A stretch of DNA of 64,000 nt from Arcticibacter eurypsychrophilus. Its GTDB lineage: Bacteria; Bacteroidota; Bacteroidia; Sphingobacteriales; Sphingobacteriaceae. Both the position numbers and the translations under genes were made by a program. Below the pieces are notes generated by a model that worked only from the letters and a program-made list of their open reading frames with translations, did no database searches and was not told the DNA's origin. The stretch spans positions 1-64,000 of the forward strand of contig NZ_MDFN01000009.1 in the NCBI RefSeq assembly GCF_001730525.1. The letters are read 5' to 3'. Shown piece after piece: positions 54,883 through 64,000 of the stretch. Within the stretch, counting starts at the first letter, position 1; each line of letters opens with the position of its first letter.

Positions 54883-55884
54883 TTACCACTGTATTGCCTG
54901 ATCTTCATCTGGAGTTAAGGTATTTCTTCTCCTTTCCATAGTCATTGCCCCTTCAGCCCTATAGCGGATAGGCATATTTGGAATGGAAGTGATATCATTA
55001 TACTTATACTTGATATTTACGGTACAGTATTCGTTTACCAGGTAAGGTAATGTTAAATCGGGAGTGCTTTTGATTTGATAAGTAGGCTGTCCCAACAATT
55101 CAAAATTAATAGCAGGATTATCAGCCTCTACGGTAAGCTGTCCTGTTTTAGTTCCGTCTTCATTATCGACTGCCTCGCCAAAGTGCATTATAATTTTATA
55201 ATTACCACGCTCTTCAGAACGTTCTTCAACCATACCAGCGTAAAAAAATACTGATTTTTCATCAACAACCCAGGCAGTTTTAGTACTCATCACCATAGAT
55301 TCAGAGTTCTCGCTATCAAAGTAAATGTTCATTGATGTTGCAGAGTAACTACCTGAATAGTCGTTGAATGGTTTCACATATAGCAGTGCCTTTCTCCATC
55401 CTTTACGATTATTGGACACATAAGAAGGGTCATCCTTTATGGTGAGAGGAAGTACCCAACGTTCAACAAGATCAAGATTTGAAAACTTAAATTTGATCTT
55501 ATAATTTGTCGTATGCGATCCTTTGGGGATAAAGCTGGCAGTAGAGGGTAATTCATAAAACTGATCGGTCAACTGCTTGAAGTACAAATCAGTACGATAT
55601 TGATACTTTTCCTGATTAAATATGCTGAGCGTATCGCTATCCACCCCAATTTGTACGTACATATCTTTGTCGCTTTCTTTTGAACCGCTGATCAATACGG
55701 GCAGATTATACTCTACCTCTCCATCCTTTTTGTAACGGAGATATACTTCCGTTACACCTTCAGTTCCGATAGGGGCTTTAAAAGACACCAGATTCGTATA
55801 TAATTCATCTGTCCACTCATCATTACATGCTCCGAAAGAAACAATCAAAGCTAGTGCTACAATATATTTATAAATATTTCTCAT
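54883..55884 (-). CDS. Surface lipoprotein with DUF1735/DUF4973-like domains
   Basis: The 333-residue lipoprotein has lipobox FGAC (C20) followed by NDEW. Its layout, a first beta-domain (SFKAPIGTEGVTEVYLRYKKDGEVEYNLPVLISGS) and a second C-terminal beta-domain ending NIKYKYNDITSIPNMPIRYRAEGAMTMERRRN, resembles the surface glycan-binding proteins encoded just after SusD in Bacteroidota loci. The ATG at 55884 gives the signal peptide; an ATG four codons upstream adds nothing. It is the third gene of the operon, 20 bases behind SusD. The ligand is unknown. Confidence 0.8.
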   Translation of the reverse strand: MRNIYKYIVALALIVSFGACNDEWTDELYTNLVSFKAPIGTEGVTEVYLRYKKDGEVEYNLPVLISGSKESDKDMYVQIGVDSDTLSIFNQEKYQYRTDLYFKQLTDQFYELPSTASFIPKGSHTTNYKIKFKFSNLDLVERWVLPLTIKDDPSYVSNNRKGWRKALLYVKPFNDYSGSYSATSMNIYFDSENSESMVMSTKTAWVVDEKSVFFYAGMVEERSEERGNYKIIMHFGEAVDNEDGTKTGQLTVEADNPAINFELLGQPTYQIKSTPDLTLPYLVNEYCTVNIKYKYNDITSIPNMPIRYRAEGAMTMERRRNTLTPDEDQAIQW

Positions 55885-55904
55885 GATATAAATCAATTAT
55901 TAAA

Positions 55905-57908
55905 TTAATCAAAAGACGGCCAACCTGGTGTTTGCGTCATACGATTATTCTTGCGCAACTCATCCCAATCAATGGGCCAGAAATACATCTTTTTAGAGAA
56001 TGAGGTTTGCAACAGGGGGACACGCACGGGCGAGTAGAATAAAGCCGCATTTTGCTTGGTGATTAATGTATTGTACCCATAAATCTGCTTAGCATCTTCT
56101 ACCGGCGCATCTTTCCATCGTCTTAAATCGTAGTAGCGCTGGTTCTCACCCAATAATTCTAATTGTCTCTCATGCTTAATGCTGTTGCGCAACATACTCT
56201 GTTCCATATACACTGACATTTCATAATCTGGAACTCCAGCACGGATACGGACAGGTGAAACCGCTTCACTTATTGTGTTTATATCTCTCGAAATCATGTA
56301 TGTAGTCGCTCCATCCCATGATGGTATGTTATATGATCCGGACAGTTCATTGAGCGATTCTGCATACATGAGAAGAATATCTGCATAACGGATGGCAATT
56401 TCCACTTTTGGATAGATTCTACCACCATTATTCGCATTATCCTTCGGATTGACATATTTCATCATGCCAATTCCTGTGGGCAACCAACGATCGCTATTGA
56501 CTCTTCCTTCAGAGTTTCCACGGTAATAAAACACCTGTTTATTGGTATTGTTATTTGGATCATTAGTAGCACTTGACATGGTCCATAATGCTCCACTAAA
56601 GCCAACTGATGCATAAAATCGGGGTTCCCGATGTGCAAACTCTTTCCAAACATCCACCTTTAAAGGCTTGAATTGATCTAATTCGTTACTTTGCACGAAC
56701 ATGTTAGAACCATATTTTTGCAATATCTCAGCACGATTAAAAGCGCTACCATCAGCCATATCATAAGCATCGGATTGCTTTAATGTAAGGCCATGACAGT
56801 TCCATCCTCCTGCAACTTGCGGCATCTGATGCCTTGTTAATGCAATAACGCCATGTTCCTCATCGGTTTGGTTCTCTCCCCGAGTGAAGATCATTTCAGG
56901 ATTTTCGGCAGCATATAGATCACCGTTAAACAATGCCCGGTATGACTCAAATGGATCTATGTTAGCCCATCCTTCCGGAAAGTTTTTGTCTGAATATACC
57001 GCATGGTATGGCGGTACGATTGTTACTGGATAAGATTCGGTGCCCTGAATTTTTCGCTCAGCAGTATAAAGCCTGTATACATTCAAATCGATAACATCTT
57101 TAGCAGCTGCCGCTGCTTTGGCCCACTTTTCTTCGCTATATTGTTGGGAAATAAGAGACTTCCCTGCGTCATCTACGAAGTCGGCCATCTCTGAATTGCC
57201 GTTGGCTAATGGACTTGCTGCAAATAATAATGCCTTTGCACGGGTAGCTAAAGCAGCACCACGGGTTGGACGAGCAATATTACGATTATCCTGTTTCATT
57301 GGCAGATCTTTGGCGGCTAAGACCATCTCAGAAGAAATAAAGTCAACTACCTCATCGTAAGTATTACGCGGGGTGGACAAATTAGCATAGCTCTGATCAT
57401 AATCAACTCCGTTTTCAGGCATAATGGGAACGGGTCCATATTTCCTAAGCAGTAACCAATATAGGTATGCCCTGATAAAACGGGCCTCTGCCTTATACTG
57501 TGCTACTTGTTGAACGGTAAAAGTGCCGCCTTCGGCCATGGAATTGATCATTACAGAAGCTTGACGAATTCCTGCGTAGGATTGTGACCACGATTGTTTG
57601 TACCAGTTGAAGTCGTATTCACCAAATTTAAACCTTCTGTATTCAGCACCATTACCACCTTCGTTGTAGAATATATCGTCTGCATAATTGCTTACAGTAT
57701 ACGTCTTATGCCCAATTTCAAGGTTGTAGTCTAATAACTGGTTATAACAATTAGCCAGCCATTGCTCTGTATAATCTCTGCTATTAAATATCCGCGTTTC
57801 ACTTTGCCTGTCGGCGAAGTATTGGTCTACACTCAGGTAATCTTTACACGAAGTAGCGAAAAGTCCCGTGCCAGCCAATAGTATAATTATAATGTACTTT
57901 GCTTTCAT
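55905..57908 (-). CDS. SusD/RagB-family glycan-binding lipoprotein
   Basis: The 667-residue outer-membrane lipoprotein has lipobox FATSC (C21), then KDYLSVDQYF. SusD N-terminal helices (ARFIRAYLYWLLLRKYGPVPIMPE) and the C-terminal KHERQLELLGENQRYYDLRRWKDA are clear. It is longer than most family members, with a long loop region in the middle. It pairs with the SusC at 57919, ten bases upstream. Confidence 0.95.
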   Translation of the reverse strand: MKAKYIIIILLAGTGLFATSCKDYLSVDQYFADRQSETRIFNSRDYTEQWLANCYNQLLDYNLEIGHKTYTVSNYADDIFYNEGGNGAEYRRFKFGEYDFNWYKQSWSQSYAGIRQASVMINSMAEGGTFTVQQVAQYKAEARFIRAYLYWLLLRKYGPVPIMPENGVDYDQSYANLSTPRNTYDEVVDFISSEMVLAAKDLPMKQDNRNIARPTRGAALATRAKALLFAASPLANGNSEMADFVDDAGKSLISQQYSEEKWAKAAAAAKDVIDLNVYRLYTAERKIQGTESYPVTIVPPYHAVYSDKNFPEGWANIDPFESYRALFNGDLYAAENPEMIFTRGENQTDEEHGVIALTRHQMPQVAGGWNCHGLTLKQSDAYDMADGSAFNRAEILQKYGSNMFVQSNELDQFKPLKVDVWKEFAHREPRFYASVGFSGALWTMSSATNDPNNNTNKQVFYYRGNSEGRVNSDRWLPTGIGMMKYVNPKDNANNGGRIYPKVEIAIRYADILLMYAESLNELSGSYNIPSWDGATTYMISRDINTISEAVSPVRIRAGVPDYEMSVYMEQSMLRNSIKHERQLELLGENQRYYDLRRWKDAPVEDAKQIYGYNTLITKQNAALFYSPVRVPLLQTSFSKKMYFWPIDWDELRKNNRMTQTPGWPSFD

Positions 57909-57918
57909 TCTTTTAAGT

Positions 57919-60900
57919 TTATAAGGTTGCAGTTATACCAAAAGTGAAGGTCTTTGCCAAGGGATAGGCCTGTCCGTTAGAACTATTCATCTCAGGATCC
58001 CACAATTTGAATTTAGAGAATGTGAGTACGTTCGTGCCCATTAAATACAGCCTTAGATTATTTACATGGAATCTATTAACGATGCGCTTTGGCAAGGTAT
58101 ATCCAGCTTCAAGTGTTTTAAGACGCAAATAGGTGCTTTCCCTGAGCCAGTATGACGATGCCCTGTAATTGTTTGCGTTACCACCATAACTCAATCTGGG
58201 ATAAGAAGCGTTGACATCTTCATTCTGACCTAGGATCCAACGGTTTGATTCATCGAAATCTGTCAGTATATTTCCCCAGTCGCCTTCGCTGAAAGGGTAA
58301 ACCGTGTAGCCATTGATAAAAAATGACGATTTGCCCGCACCTTGGAAATGCACGTTAAAGTCAAAACTTTTCCATTGACTTACCAACGCAAAACCGTAGA
58401 CTAGGTTCGGATAAGAAGTTGCTCCCACAGGTAGTATATCAGTGTCGTCTATTTTGCCATCGCCATTAATATCCTTGTACTTGATGTCACCTGGCATAAC
58501 CGCTCCATATGTTTGTACTGGACTGTCTCTTATGTCGTCATAGTCTTTAAAAAGTCCAAGGGCAAGAAGGCCCCTGTTCTGTTTAACCCTGAAACCGGCT
58601 TGAGTGTTATACTGATAGTTACTAAATTGTTCGTCCGCTTCCAGAATTTCATTCTTGCTATAGGTCATCGTACCACGCATGGTTAAATTAACCTTGCCTA
58701 CAGTTTGAGAAATCTTAATCTGTCCGTCAATTCCTTTGGACAAGACAGATCCTACATTGGCACTTGGATTTGCAGCTTGTAGACCTACACTTGCTGGTAC
58801 GTAATCTCTTCTCATATATATTCCATCTCGTTGTTCATGGAAATAATCCAGAGATCCTGCTATTTTGTCATTAAATAATGAAAGATCCAAACCTAGGTTG
58901 TGCTTTGTAGCTACTTCCCAAGTCACCGTATTTGACGCAATATTCTGATAGGTTAACCCAGGGAAACTAAAGCTACTTTCGATATCTCCCCAATTATACC
59001 CCTTATTAGGATCCGTAGGTTGATCGTATGTTCTGAAAGAAGAGAGGTAGGGAAAACGAATTGGCACTTGGTCGCTACCGATATAGTCATTCCCCACTTT
59101 ACCATAGGAGTAACGGACCTTAAACATATTCATCCAGCTCAAATTTTCCTTTATAAAAGGTTCCTCCCCTATGTTCCACGCTCCGGAAACAGCTGGGAAA
59201 AAATCGAATTGATGACCTGTGGCAAAGTTTTCCGAACCGTTATAGCCGAAGCTAAAATCTGCAAAATAGCGGCTTTTATACCCGTATGTAAACTGGCCAG
59301 CAAATCGTTGATTGCGTCGGTCAATACCCTGGATCAAGTCATCACCGTAATAAGAGGTGTTCACTTTCTTTTCCTGAGTATACTGCAACATACCTCCCAT
59401 ATTGTGACTGCCGAAGCTTGTTGCGTAGTGCAGTTCGCCTTGCATGAATTCTAAACGCTCGCCCTCTGCATATGATTGTTGGGTCAATAACTGCTCAGTA
59501 ATACGACGATCAAAAATCAAATTTCCCTCAGAATCTCTTAACCGTTGTGCTTCCCATCCTTCCGGCCATTTCATTCTTCTGATATTGTTCTTGTTATTCG
59601 TATCGTAACCATATCTTCCGAGAAAACGCATGCCTTTGGTTACAAAGTCCATATTCTGCTCCAAAGTCACGTTGGTCTGTATCTTATTTTCCCAATTTTC
59701 AATATATCCTTGCTGAGTAATCAGCGTCCATGGATTGTTTCGTTCGGCACCACCTCTTGAAGCCACTTTCCCATCGGAGTAGCGGATTGGAATTGAAATA
59801 GGATTCTGTCCCATTAATGAAGCCCATATTTCGTCGTATGTACCCCCAGGAAGATTCTGCTTGCCTAAAGACCCTGCTATCCCAACCTTCACTACCGTAG
59901 TCTTGGTCAGGTTCATATCCACACTTGTCCTATAATTCCAGCGTTTGTAATTCGCATTGCTATTATAATCATTCAACGCATCGTCGACGGCATACATACC
60001 GCCCTCATCAATGTAACTACCGGACACAAAATAACGCGCTGTAGCACCTCCACCATCAAAGTTCAATGAACCTCTCTTGGTAGCGGCGCCATCTTTGAGA
60101 AACATTTTCATCCAGTTGATATTGGGAAAAAGATCCGGATCTAAACCATCACGTATAAGCCCCAGGTCGTCATTTGTATAAAATGACGTCTGGTTACGGG
60201 TGCTGCGTGCTTCATTCATAAGTTCCGCATATTTAATTCCCCCAACAAATTCAGGCGTAAATGTCCTTGCATTGTACGAAGTTTCTGCTTTCCCACTGAT
60301 CGCTACTTTACCATCTTTACCGCGTTTTGTAGTAACCAATATTACACCGTTTGCACCCCTTGAACCATAAATAGCGGTCGCAGAAGCATCTTTAAGTACA
60401 GAAAAAGATTGAATATCCTCAATATTGATTTCATTCAGACTTCGCTCAAAGCCATCTACCAAAACAAGGGCAGCGGTACCTGCACCAAAGGTAGAAATAC
60501 CACGTATCCAAAATTCGGATGAATTATTTCCAGGTTGTCCTGAACGTTGTAAAGTTAAAACCCCTGCAACGTTTCCGGCTAGAGCATTGGTGATACTGGA
60601 ACTGGGTGTTCTTAAGGTATTAAGATCTACGGTAGTAACGGCACCGGTCACTGTGACCTTTCTCTGAGGGCCTGTTGCAGTGATTACGATTTCATTAAGT
60701 GCGTTAGATTCAGATTCCTTCATCACAACGTTTATCTCTAAATCATCTTTAATCAAGACTTCCCGGGTTACAAACCCTATATAGGAGAAGACCAGCCAAC
60801 GGTACTTGTTCGTTTTAATTGTATAATTCCCATCGGAATTGGTCGGTACACCCAAGCCGGGTTGATCCTTGACTACTACTGAAACCCCGGGCAGAGGTTC

Positions 60901-61014
60901 GTTCTTTTCATCGACTACTTTGCCTCTGACTGTCACAGATACTGCATCATTCTGCCCAAATACTTGGCAAAAGCATCCACATACCCATAAAAGGATTATA
61001 ATGTATTTTTTCAT
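57919..61014 (-). CDS. SusC/RagA-family TonB-dependent transporter
   Basis: The 1031-residue outer-membrane barrel starts at the ATG at 61014, which gives a signal peptide (MKKYIIILLWVC ... FGQ); an in-frame ATG at 61065 would add 17 residues without signal features. A CarboxypepD_reg-like domain (VRGKVVDEKNEPLPGVSVVVKDQPGLGVPTNSDGNYTIKT) precedes the plug (DIQSFSVLKDASATAIYGSRGANGVILVTTKRG) and the barrel, ending FTFGITATL. It is the first of the SusC/SusD/lipoprotein genes and follows the IPT/NHL gene by 107 bases. Confidence 0.95.
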   Translation of the reverse strand: MKKYIIILLWVCGCFCQVFGQNDAVSVTVRGKVVDEKNEPLPGVSVVVKDQPGLGVPTNSDGNYTIKTNKYRWLVFSYIGFVTREVLIKDDLEINVVMKESESNALNEIVITATGPQRKVTVTGAVTTVDLNTLRTPSSSITNALAGNVAGVLTLQRSGQPGNNSSEFWIRGISTFGAGTAALVLVDGFERSLNEINIEDIQSFSVLKDASATAIYGSRGANGVILVTTKRGKDGKVAISGKAETSYNARTFTPEFVGGIKYAELMNEARSTRNQTSFYTNDDLGLIRDGLDPDLFPNINWMKMFLKDGAATKRGSLNFDGGGATARYFVSGSYIDEGGMYAVDDALNDYNSNANYKRWNYRTSVDMNLTKTTVVKVGIAGSLGKQNLPGGTYDEIWASLMGQNPISIPIRYSDGKVASRGGAERNNPWTLITQQGYIENWENKIQTNVTLEQNMDFVTKGMRFLGRYGYDTNNKNNIRRMKWPEGWEAQRLRDSEGNLIFDRRITEQLLTQQSYAEGERLEFMQGELHYATSFGSHNMGGMLQYTQEKKVNTSYYGDDLIQGIDRRNQRFAGQFTYGYKSRYFADFSFGYNGSENFATGHQFDFFPAVSGAWNIGEEPFIKENLSWMNMFKVRYSYGKVGNDYIGSDQVPIRFPYLSSFRTYDQPTDPNKGYNWGDIESSFSFPGLTYQNIASNTVTWEVATKHNLGLDLSLFNDKIAGSLDYFHEQRDGIYMRRDYVPASVGLQAANPSANVGSVLSKGIDGQIKISQTVGKVNLTMRGTMTYSKNEILEADEQFSNYQYNTQAGFRVKQNRGLLALGLFKDYDDIRDSPVQTYGAVMPGDIKYKDINGDGKIDDTDILPVGATSYPNLVYGFALVSQWKSFDFNVHFQGAGKSSFFINGYTVYPFSEGDWGNILTDFDESNRWILGQNEDVNASYPRLSYGGNANNYRASSYWLRESTYLRLKTLEAGYTLPKRIVNRFHVNNLRLYLMGTNVLTFSKFKLWDPEMNSSNGQAYPLAKTFTFGITATL

Positions 61015-61121
61015 ATGTCCCAATTTGTATCCCCTGCATTGACAGTTCCATGGAAAATATTTCAACCATGTGAAAGAAGCAGGCGATTTTTCTGAAAAAC
61101 TTATTTAAATGGCGCTTACAA

Positions 61122-62498
61122 CTACTCTACACTTATTGTGCGAATCCGTCTATTGGTTTTTTCTGAGATATAGAGAATTTTCCTTTCTTCGTCATAGGCT
61201 ATCCCACTTGGTTGGTTAAAACGGGCTTCCTTCCTTAAATCACCATCAATATACCCTTCTTTCTTACCGTCAGATGAGGGGCTTCCTTTACCCGCATAAG
61301 TCGCTACTTCTCCAGTTGGCGATAGTACCCGAATACTGTGATTATTGACATCACACATATAGAAATCGTACTCATCTGCTTTTCCTGCGTAAGCTGGATT
61401 TTTTACAAATACGCCTTGATAAAGGAAAGAGAATCTGGCCGACGTACCTATAGCATCTATATCACCGGTAAAACCTGGTTGCCCTGCAAAGACGATGGGC
61501 GAGCTCAGTTCTTTCTTAGCCCAATTATAATTGCTCTTATACACACATCCACTTTCTAAAAAATAAGCATAGTTTCCCGACGGGTGGAAGAAAATGGTTG
61601 TCTTAAAATCATTATTCCCTCCTACTCTAAAAAGTTCCCTGGAATTTAAACCTCCAATTGCAGGATCATAGAACGCTTTCATTAATGCTCCACCCCACCA
61701 GGTGTTAAAAAACATGACATGGTCTACCGGGTGATGTGCACAGGCATAACTTGTTCGGTCGTAAAGGTACGGATGCACTCTTCTAAAGTTTTCTGAACGT
61801 AAAGTGTATGCAATAGCCACAAAATTCTTGTTGTTCTGTCCATTATCGTCAACAATAAACAGGGTATCATTATCGAAGCTCATTGTTGCAGTTTGCAGCG
61901 CTTTAAAAGAAGCCTGTCCGTTAGTGATAAGCGTAGAGACTTGTCTTTCATTTATCAAAACTCTCCGCACAAGCTTGTCTCTCTCAACTACAAATAGTGA
62001 ATTGGTATTAGGTTCAAAGAGCATCCAGGTAGGATCATTGAAACCAGCTTGTTCAAAAGTACCGTTAATAACTGCGGAGTTACCGTATTCGTCAACCTTC
62101 CCTACAAGCGTTCCAACCGAGATCTTTGACACATACGTAAAACCTTCACTGAATATATGCTCAGCAACAGGCGCTCCATCATCGCCATTGATCACTACCT
62201 TTACCTCACCCGAACCAGTCTGTTTCGGGACAATGCAATAGATTTTGTCTCCGGAGACTCCTATAATCCTCAATTCCCTATCTCCTATTGAAACCTTGAT
62301 CTTTGAAATGTCATCACCCAGATTGGTTCCGTAAATGTAGAGCCTTGTGCGGACAGCTCCTGCTTTAGGAGAAAAATCGCTGATCACAACCGGCTGACTA
62401 GGATCACGGCCGTTGTTCTTACCTTCATCTTTTTTACATCCAAATAAGGCTAATTGGCAGATGAATAAGAAAATTAAATATTTAGTAAAATCTCTCAT
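61122..62498 (-). CDS. IPT/TIG and NHL-repeat lipoprotein
   Basis: The 458-residue lipoprotein has lipobox LFGC (C21). A short IPT/TIG domain (RLYIYGTNLGDDISKIKVSIGDRELRIIGVSGDKIYCIVPKQTGSGEVKVVI, about residues 38-110) is followed by a beta-propeller of NHL repeats, closing with RFNQPSGIAYDEERKILYISEKTNRRIRTI. Such proteins stand at many SusCD loci and are thought to bind glycan at the surface. It is upstream of SusC on the same strand and likely belongs to the operon. A minus-strand TAACTTTG box at 62524-62531 may be its -7 element, but no TTG lies at the proper distance. Confidence 0.85.
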   Translation of the reverse strand: MRDFTKYLIFLFICQLALFGCKKDEGKNNGRDPSQPVVISDFSPKAGAVRTRLYIYGTNLGDDISKIKVSIGDRELRIIGVSGDKIYCIVPKQTGSGEVKVVINGDDGAPVAEHIFSEGFTYVSKISVGTLVGKVDEYGNSAVINGTFEQAGFNDPTWMLFEPNTNSLFVVERDKLVRRVLINERQVSTLITNGQASFKALQTATMSFDNDTLFIVDDNGQNNKNFVAIAYTLRSENFRRVHPYLYDRTSYACAHHPVDHVMFFNTWWGGALMKAFYDPAIGGLNSRELFRVGGNNDFKTTIFFHPSGNYAYFLESGCVYKSNYNWAKKELSSPIVFAGQPGFTGDIDAIGTSARFSFLYQGVFVKNPAYAGKADEYDFYMCDVNNHSIRVLSPTGEVATYAGKGSPSSDGKKEGYIDGDLRKEARFNQPSGIAYDEERKILYISEKTNRRIRTISVE

Positions 62499-63364
62499 AT
62501 ATTGAATTTATAATGTTAGTATCCAAAGTTATATACATAGTTCTCTCTTCATATTGATTCATTGTGGTTAACATTAAAAATCTAAATAAAAAAAACCACA
62601 ATTCAATAATTATCAAGTAGTTACATTTGCAAGATATCGCTAGAATCTAACCTTTTTCTTTATAAAAGCATCTGGAAACGAAACTTTGATTAATAGGTTA
62701 GCTTAATTTGATTCGCTATTGAATCAGGTTGATTATGTTTATACTTACCACCCGTGCTAAAGTGCAACGAAATAGTTACGAACTTATAAACGCAGACTAA
62801 AATAATGTTCGTATTTCTCGTAGAGTTAGGAAGTAGCGTATAGGCTTACTATTGTCATTAATATGAGATAGAAAATTTCTTTTGGTTTAACTTTTAGGAA
62901 TAAAAGCTGTTTTTGTTAAATAAAAAGTAAAAATGCATTAAAAAATAATCTTAAAGCAAATCCCTTTAAACCTTATATATGTTGAACGCGTGCTCAAAAA
63001 AATCAAACAGAACCATGGTCCCGCCCTTTAATGCTCGGTTGAAAGAAAAAAATCGCGATAAGTTGGAGCCTCTTAACAACCGCACAGAACATATTATACC
63101 CAGCAGTTTAAGGGGCTCTCTTATTCTTTTTCAATGATGACCAATTAATTAAAAAATCAAATTGAAATCACATGTTTAAAAACTAAGCTATGTTTGTTTT
63201 TTTTACCCATAAAAATGCCCCCAATAAGTATCTAACTTTTTGGGGGCAGTGCATATTGATACAGCCTCTTTTTATGTCTTAGTTTGATTATTAATATACT
63301 AAATGAGCTCGATCATTTGTAAATAAAACAAAGATCAAGCTAGCTTAATACAATGAATCTACTT
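62499..63364. other. Gene-free region between the NHL gene and katG
   Basis: About 870 AT-rich bases holding the possible -7 box at 62524-62531 and the katG terminator near 63211-63248. No ORF, RNA gene or repeat was recognised in the rest. Confidence 0.5.
63209..63248 (-). terminator. Terminator behind katG
   Basis: On the minus strand TGCCCCCAA (63248-63240) pairs with TTGGGGGCA (63224-63216) around a 15-base loop, and TTTTTATGGG follows. It lies 117 bases beyond the katG stop at 63365. Confidence 0.8.

Positions 63365-64000
<636 letters not shown>

Overview
The window comes from a Bacteroidota chromosome, most likely Sphingobacteriaceae (Pedobacter-like). The signs are three SusC/SusD pairs, many secreted glycoside hydrolases and lipoproteins, promoters of the TTG-N19/20-TAnnTTTG type, and a tmRNA with the tag GENNYALAA. 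The genus is inferred from gene content and style; no database was searched.

Layout. 1-6461: a GH39-like enzyme, an APC permease, a GNAT acetyltransferase, a CAT-anticodon tRNA with its own promoter and terminator, a HAD phosphatase and proline dehydrogenase. 6520-12447: a shikimate/aromatic cluster on the + strand: S4 RNA-binding protein, aroB, then a promoter inside a 55-bp tandem repeat, a Tyr/Phe-rich 16-codon leader peptide with a complete transcription attenuator, pheA, a DAHP synthase-chorismate mutase fusion, aroA and aroC. 12704-15223: a secreted MG2/plug-domain protein. 15369-30730: a tightly spaced seven-gene minus-strand operon, transcribed FAS1, SusC, SusD, FAS1, FAS1, SusC, SusD. 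31219-36706: GH2 and GH35 enzymes, also on the minus strand. 36874-41522: fused E1 alpha/beta 2-oxoacid dehydrogenase, a DUF1573 protein and an aminotransferase.

41536-41901 is ssrA (tmRNA). Directly behind its 3' end lies a decayed integrative element of about 2.3 kb: a truncated and frameshifted tyrosine recombinase, a perfect 58-bp palindrome, an intact KilA-N gene that carries a 25/26 copy of the palindrome core inside its own coding sequence, and remains of a small phage-type regulator.

44753-62498 is a polysaccharide utilisation locus: GH31, a DUF6377-type membrane regulator, GH3 (broken by a one-base frameshift), a second GH31, a surface lipoprotein, SusD, SusC and an IPT/NHL lipoprotein. 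The window ends inside katG on the minus strand.

How the genes work together. The SusC/D systems import glycans that the adjacent hydrolases trim in the periplasm. The aromatic cluster makes chorismate and channels it to phenylalanine, under attenuation control that reads charged tRNA-Tyr and tRNA-Phe. The two observations most worth following up are that attenuator and the KilA-N/palindrome pair.
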